From NCBI GenBank assembly GCA_002347645.1, contig DDYF01000036.1, positions 1-15,807 of the forward strand: a DNA stretch of 15,807 bases, read 5' to 3'. A program made the translations under genes and the position numbers. The notes below the pieces were generated by a model. It was not told the origin of the DNA and ran no database searches. It saw nothing but the letters and a program-made list of their open reading frames with translations. Of the stretch, positions 14,317 through 15,807 are shown one piece after another (position 1 is the stretch's first letter; every line of letters starts with the position of its first letter). Origin of the DNA: Thermoleophilia bacterium UBA2241 (GTDB taxonomy: Bacteria > Actinomycetota > Thermoleophilia > UBA2241).

Positions 14317-15090
14317 TCACACCGCCCGCTGATACGCCCGGAAGGCACGCGTGCCGAGCCAGCCGCAGACCAGCGCGAAGGCGAGCAGCGCGCCCAGGCG
14401 CCAGAGCACCGTGCTCCAGTCGGGGCTCGCTGTGAGTGCCTCGCGCCCCGCCTGTACCGCCCAGTTCACGGGGTTGTAGCGCGCGACCCCCTGCATCCAG
14501 CCGGGCATCAGCGCCTGCGCCATGAACACCGACGAGAGGAAGGTGAGCGGAAGCAGCACGAAGTTGCTCGCCGCGATCATCGTCTCTTCCTTGCGCGAGA
14601 GGATCGCGATGGCGTTGGACATGCCGCCGAAGCCGGCGCCGAGCAGGACGGAGGCGGCGGTGAGCACGGTAAGACCGAGCAAGCCTCCGGGGTACTCGGC
14701 GCCCACGACCAGCCCCAGCACGATGATGATCGCGGCCTGCACGACGGCGACGATCCCGTTCTGCCAGATGATGCCCCACACCAGAGACGAACGGCTCGCC
14801 GGCGTCACCAGGAAGCGGTCGATCACGCCGCGGTTCACGTCGTCGATCAGGCTCATCCCGCTCCAGCCGGCGGAAAAGAGCGCCGTCATCACGACCACCC
14901 CAGGTGTGAGGAAGTCGATGTACGAGCTCGCCCCGAAGCCGGGGATCTCGACGATCTTCCTGAACAGCGCCCCGTACAGGAGCAGCCAGACGACCGGTTG
15001 GACGAGTGAGATCACGATCCACGCCGGCTGGCGCATGAGGTTGCGCAGATGACGCTCGGTCATGAACCAGGTGTCCGCGACGGTGTTCAT
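14317..15090 (-). CDS. ABC-2 type exporter permease (DrrB-like)
   Basis: A 257-residue integral membrane subunit of an ABC-2 exporter. Six hydrophobic segments fall at about residues 23-43, 60-82, 108-130, 137-163, 176-195 and 230-250. The family marks are visible: RQPAWIVISLVQPVVWLLLYG at the first helix, the GVIDRFLVTPASRSSL coupling loop (88-103), PLTFLSSVFM near residue 181 and ARYNPVNWAVQAGRE (203-217). DrrB-type permeases export hydrophobic drugs, lipids or polyketides; the substrate here cannot be read. The start overlaps the ATPase stop by 4 bp (ATGA) and has a very strong AAGGAGGTG ribosome-binding site. It converges with the solute-binding protein gene across a stem-loop. Confidence 0.95.
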   Translation of the reverse strand: MNTVADTWFMTERHLRNLMRQPAWIVISLVQPVVWLLLYGALFRKIVEIPGFGASSYIDFLTPGVVVMTALFSAGWSGMSLIDDVNRGVIDRFLVTPASRSSLVWGIIWQNGIVAVVQAAIIIVLGLVVGAEYPGGLLGLTVLTAASVLLGAGFGGMSNAIAILSRKEETMIAASNFVLLPLTFLSSVFMAQALMPGWMQGVARYNPVNWAVQAGREALTASPDWSTVLWRLGALLAFALVCGWLGTRAFRAYQRAV

Positions 15091-15807
15091 CGTTCCACCT
15101 CCTTCCGCTGGTCACGTGCGTGTCGTCCTCGGCGCTCGCTGTCGCGGTCGGCGTCGCTGAAGGCGCGACCCGCGTAGCGCAGGTACACGTCGTCCAGCGA
15201 GGGCCTCGACACGGTCGCGGAGGCGACGGGGATGCCCTCGGCCTCGAGGGCGGAGAGGACAGCCGGCACGGCGGTCGCGCCGCTGTCCGCGCGAGCCCGC
15301 AGCGAGCGACCCTCGACGACGATGTCGCGCACGCCCCGGACACGCCCGACCGCGCGCGTCGCTTCGCCGTTTGACGGTTGGTCCCGCAGCTCCACGTGGA
15401 TCGCGTCGCCGCGCAGCTCGCCCTTCAGCCGCTCGGGCTCCCCCTCGGCGACCACCTTGCCGCGGTCGATGATCGCGAGACGCCGCGCCAGTCTGTCTGC
15501 CTCCTCGAGGTAGTGCGTCGTGAGGAGGATGGTCAGGCCTTCGGATTGGGTGAGGCGCGCGATCTCGTCCCACATGTCCGCGCGCGCCTCCGGGTCCAGC
15601 CCGGTGGTCGGTTCGTCAAGAAAGAGCACCTCAGGCCGGTGCATGAGGCCGATCGCCACGTCCAGCTTGCGCTGCATACCGCCGGAGTACGTCTTCACGA
15701 CGCGGTGGCCGGCGCCGGCGAGGCCGAAGCGCTCCAGCAGCTCGCCTGCGCGTCTCTGCGCTTCGTGGCCGCTCATCCCGTAGTGGGGTTGACCCCTTCC
15801 GACAGAC
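15087..15807 (-). CDS. ABC exporter ATPase (DrrA-like), 5' end outside window
   Basis: The C-terminal three quarters or so of an ABC ATPase that powers the adjacent permease. Visible are the signature YSGGMQRKLD, Walker B VLFLDEPTTGLD and the H-loop LLTTHYLEEAD, followed by the DrrA-type C-terminal domain. Walker A and the Q-loop must lie beyond the window edge: the frame stays open from the Met at 15776 to the last bases, and the residues before it (HYGMSGHEAQRR) fit the usual RLYGxSxxEARRR spacer, so 15776 is not the true start. The C-terminal tail ends with a strongly basic, charged stretch (DRDSERRGRHARDQRKEVER). ATPase and permease overlap by 4 bp, making one export operon. Confidence 0.94.
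   Translation of the reverse strand, partial: SVGRGQPHYGMSGHEAQRRAGELLERFGLAGAGHRVVKTYSGGMQRKLDVAIGLMHRPEVLFLDEPTTGLDPEARADMWDEIARLTQSEGLTILLTTHYLEEADRLARRLAIIDRGKVVAEGEPERLKGELRGDAIHVELRDQPSNGEATRAVGRVRGVRDIVVEGRSLRARADSGATAVPAVLSALEAEGIPVASATVSRPSLDDVYLRYAGRAFSDADRDSERRGRHARDQRKEVER

Noticed and set aside
13313..15343. Long minus-strand frame overlapping the solute-binding protein and ABC exporter genes
   Set aside because: It is a shadow frame with biased composition, overlapping three genes with clear motifs and a stem-loop.
15087..15776. ABC ATPase as a complete short protein starting at 15776
   Set aside because: Walker A would be missing. The frame stays open to the window edge with family-like residues before the Met, so it is truncated by the window.

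Overview
The window is a GC-rich bacterial chromosome segment with tightly packed genes and G/C-dominated codon endings. The two-subunit glycine decarboxylase (gcvPA and gcvPB as separate genes), a DUF2568/YrdB-type membrane protein, GTG and TTG starts and the strong GC bias suggest a deep-branching actinobacterium (Thermoleophilia- or Coriobacteriia-like). This is inference from style and gene content; no rRNA or other phylogenetic marker is present. No phage, insertion sequence, tRNA or CRISPR signal was seen.

Layout. (1) At 45-3550 (+) two overlapping genes encode secreted beta-propeller proteins: a BNR_4-like protein and a Ycf48-like protein with about 14 WxxGxxGTILRTxDGGxTW-type repeats. 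(2) From about 11275 down to 3540 (-) runs a long glycine-cleavage and lipoylation operon: sigma70-like promoter, single glycine riboswitch aptamer, intrinsic terminator, gcvH, gcvPA, gcvPB, a lipM-like octanoyltransferase, lpd, lipA, a 53-residue CxxC/CxxC mini-protein and a HAD phosphatase. Most junctions overlap by 4-8 bp. (3) At 11292-11702 (-) lies a stand-alone PAS protein whose stop is only 16 bp from the riboswitch promoter. (4) At 11910-12269 (+) is a small four-helix membrane protein, DUF2568. (5) At 12437-14239 (+) is a family-5 solute-binding protein without a good lipobox but with a C-terminal transmembrane anchor. (6) At 14317-15807 (-) is a DrrAB-type ABC exporter, permease plus an ATPase cut by the window edge, convergent with (5) across a 14-bp stem-loop.

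How the genes work together. GcvPA/GcvPB decarboxylate glycine and load the aminomethyl group on lipoyl-GcvH; Lpd reoxidises the dihydrolipoyl arm. The LipM-like enzyme would put octanoate on the GcvH lysine and LipA would insert the two sulfurs. The operon therefore encodes most of the glycine cleavage system and the enzymes that make its cofactor, apparently under glycine control. The aminomethyltransferase gene gcvT is absent and must be elsewhere if the pathway is complete.

The points most worth a second look are the glycine control of lipoylation genes, the unassigned CxxC/CxxC mini-protein fused by a TGATG junction to the HAD gene, an unusual LipA with an insertion next to its radical-SAM cluster, a 40-bp near-perfect palindrome inside the lipM-like gene, and the C-terminally anchored solute-binding protein.
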